In this document: positions 62,989 to 64,000 of the stretch, piece by piece
Layout: each line of letters opens with the position of its first letter
Numbering within the stretch: the stretch's first letter is position 1
Program-made: the position numbers and the translations under genes
Notes under the pieces: model-generated
What the model saw: the letters and a program-made list of their open reading frames with translations, nothing else
What the model was told of the DNA's origin: nothing
The model's database searches: none
Assembly: GCA_002901265.1 (NCBI GenBank)
Contig: PPHI01000020.1
Location: 1-64,000 of the forward strand
From: Rhodopirellula baltica
GTDB taxonomy: Bacteria; Planctomycetota; Planctomycetia; Pirellulales; Pirellulaceae
DNA length: 64,000 nt
Reading direction: 5' to 3'

Positions 62989-64000
62989 TTAGTCGACTTT
63001 GACGTCGCCCTTTGTCAGGTACAAACGATTGGTTTGGAACGACTCGCCGACGAACGCCGCTACGGAGACCGATTTACCAGCCATCGATTCGGGAACCTTG
63101 AAGTTAAATTCCAAACGACCGTCCCCCGACGCCTCTTTGACGATTCGCTCGATGCGTTTGCCCTCGTCGTCTTTCAGCGTCACATGAAAACTTTGCTGGC
63201 CTAGGTCCTCTGGCAATCGGTGACGAAGTACCACGACATAATCTTCGCCGATCTTGGCCTGACCAGGAACGTTCATCCGAAACAGAGAACGATCCTGCTT
63301 GGGCTTCGTTTCGTCCTCATCGCTTTCCTCCGCGTCCTCTTCGCGATTGCGATTGCCACGATTCTTGCCGGCTCGCCTTGCGTCGGCTTCCGCTTGCTTG
63401 CGTTCGACATACTCACTGACCAAAGCATCGTCCTCGCGACTGTCAAATGCTTGCAGCATGTGATCGCCGGTCGATTCCATGTACTGTCGCATTGCAGCGC
63501 GGTGCTCGGCAATCTCGCTTTGGTAACGCGGATCATCGATCAGATTGACCAACGCATTGGGATCATTTTCATAGTCATAAAACTCCTCTCGAACGCCATG
63601 CTGAAACAGCTCCAACCGCTTTGCGATCTCCGGATCGGTCGGTGCGAGTTTCACCATTGCCCGATACGACAATGTCCCTGTCGTCGCTGTCCGAAAGACA
63701 CGTTTCCCGTCAGGCCACGCGTTGAACAAGTATCCAAAACGTTTCGACTGGACGCTCCGCATGGGGCTGCGGTTTCCGCCGGAATTCTCGTTATAGACTT
63801 TGTAGACTTGATCGCGACCAGACTGCGACTCACCACGCAACGTCGGCGCAAAACTTCGTCCATCAAAACCGCCTGGCTGTGGCAATCCGGCGATGTCCAA
63901 AATCGTCGGCAATAGGTCAACGGCCGATACCATGTGCTCACGGTCGACTTCGCCCGCCTGAGTGACTTCTGGCCAACGGACAATCAATGGCGTACGCGTG
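62989..64000 (-). CDS. Sulfatase, C-terminal part, cut by right edge
   Basis: The frame runs open to position 64000, so about 337 C-terminal residues are visible. TRTPLIVRWPEVTQAG, VSAVDLLPTILDIAGLPQPG and DGRSFAPTLRGESQ are typical of the C-terminal half of type I sulfatases, as is EEFYDYENDPNALVNLIDD. A charged linker (KNRGNRNREEDAEESDEDE) leads to a beta domain (VVVLRHRLPEDLGQQSFHVT, FKVPESMAGKSVSVAAFVG) not found in all family members. The formylglycine site lies outside the window. Exported glycan desulfation is the likely role. Confidence 0.9.
   Translation of the reverse strand, partial: TRTPLIVRWPEVTQAGEVDREHMVSAVDLLPTILDIAGLPQPGGFDGRSFAPTLRGESQSGRDQVYKVYNENSGGNRSPMRSVQSKRFGYLFNAWPDGKRVFRTATTGTLSYRAMVKLAPTDPEIAKRLELFQHGVREEFYDYENDPNALVNLIDDPRYQSEIAEHRAAMRQYMESTGDHMLQAFDSREDDALVSEYVERKQAEADARRAGKNRGNRNREEDAEESDEDETKPKQDRSLFRMNVPGQAKIGEDYVVVLRHRLPEDLGQQSFHVTLKDDEGKRIERIVKEASGDGRLEFNFKVPESMAGKSVSVAAFVGESFQTNRLYLTKGDVKVD

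Noticed and set aside
1-64000. CRISPR array
   Set aside because: No regularly spaced direct repeats with unique spacers were seen; repeats present are palindromic REP or MITE types.

Overview
The window looks like part of a chromosome of a planctomycete, most likely a Rhodopirellula-like member of the Pirellulales. This is inferred from gene content, not from a marker gene. The signs are two sulfatases, two large membrane-anchored Ser/Thr kinases with sensor ectodomains, PQQ-type beta-propeller and 3-keto-disaccharide-hydrolase-like (DUF1080) secreted proteins, a PEP-CTERM protein, DUF3472, DUF1015, a secreted protein with VPYTE-type repeats, an ECF sigma factor beside a membrane-anchored VWA protein, and REP-associated (RAYT) transposases.

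Layout. 1-3860: decayed defence-type island on the minus strand. It holds a DUF4062-STAND NTPase-TPR gene with one frameshift that runs off the left edge, relics of a TIR domain and of a second DUF4062 N-terminus, and an ISL3-type transposase relic. 3866-13377: tautomerase, DUF805 protein, then three large minus-strand genes for exported or membrane proteins (VPYTE-repeat protein, LRR receptor kinase, DUF1080-like protein). 13922-17651: a three-gene two-component module. 17840-20777: fumarase and a PQQ-propeller protein. 21183-27406: kinase with PD40 sensor, small secreted protein, a caspase-like/alpha-beta hydrolase fusion, DUF1015. 27759-33005: sulfatase, secreted protein, K+ channel, Pro/Ser-rich secreted protein. 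33214-33298: tRNA-Leu(CAG). 33439-35073: DinB and PEP-CTERM proteins.

35300-40600 is an accessory region: two broken RAYT genes, at least five REP-like palindromes, a MITE-like element, truncated genes, GC-rich hairpins and a compact unknown operon (zinc-ribbon protein, Lys/Pro-rich peptide, small membrane protein, second Lys/Pro-rich peptide). 40653-46184: pectate-lyase-like protein, DUF3472 protein, small periplasmic protein, TauD-type dioxygenase and aldo/keto reductase. 46566-49985: a protein with two complete SF1 helicase modules. 50314-52917: Tat-exported Gfo/Idh/MocA oxidoreductase, dienelactone hydrolase, YaiI-type protein. 53169-60436: ECF sigma factor, anti-sigma/VWA protein (split by a frameshift) and an 1127-aa secreted protein. 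60521-64000: YugP-type metallopeptidase, DUF389 protein and a second sulfatase cut by the right edge.

Main themes: extracytoplasmic sensing (two kinases, three two-component proteins, ECF unit), polysaccharide and sulfated-glycan degradation (two sulfatases, lyase, DUF3472, DUF1080-like), and remnants of mobile and defence genes. The most interesting candidates for undescribed systems are the caspase-hydrolase fusion (24156-26036), the double helicase (46566-49985) and the small operon at 36938-38344.
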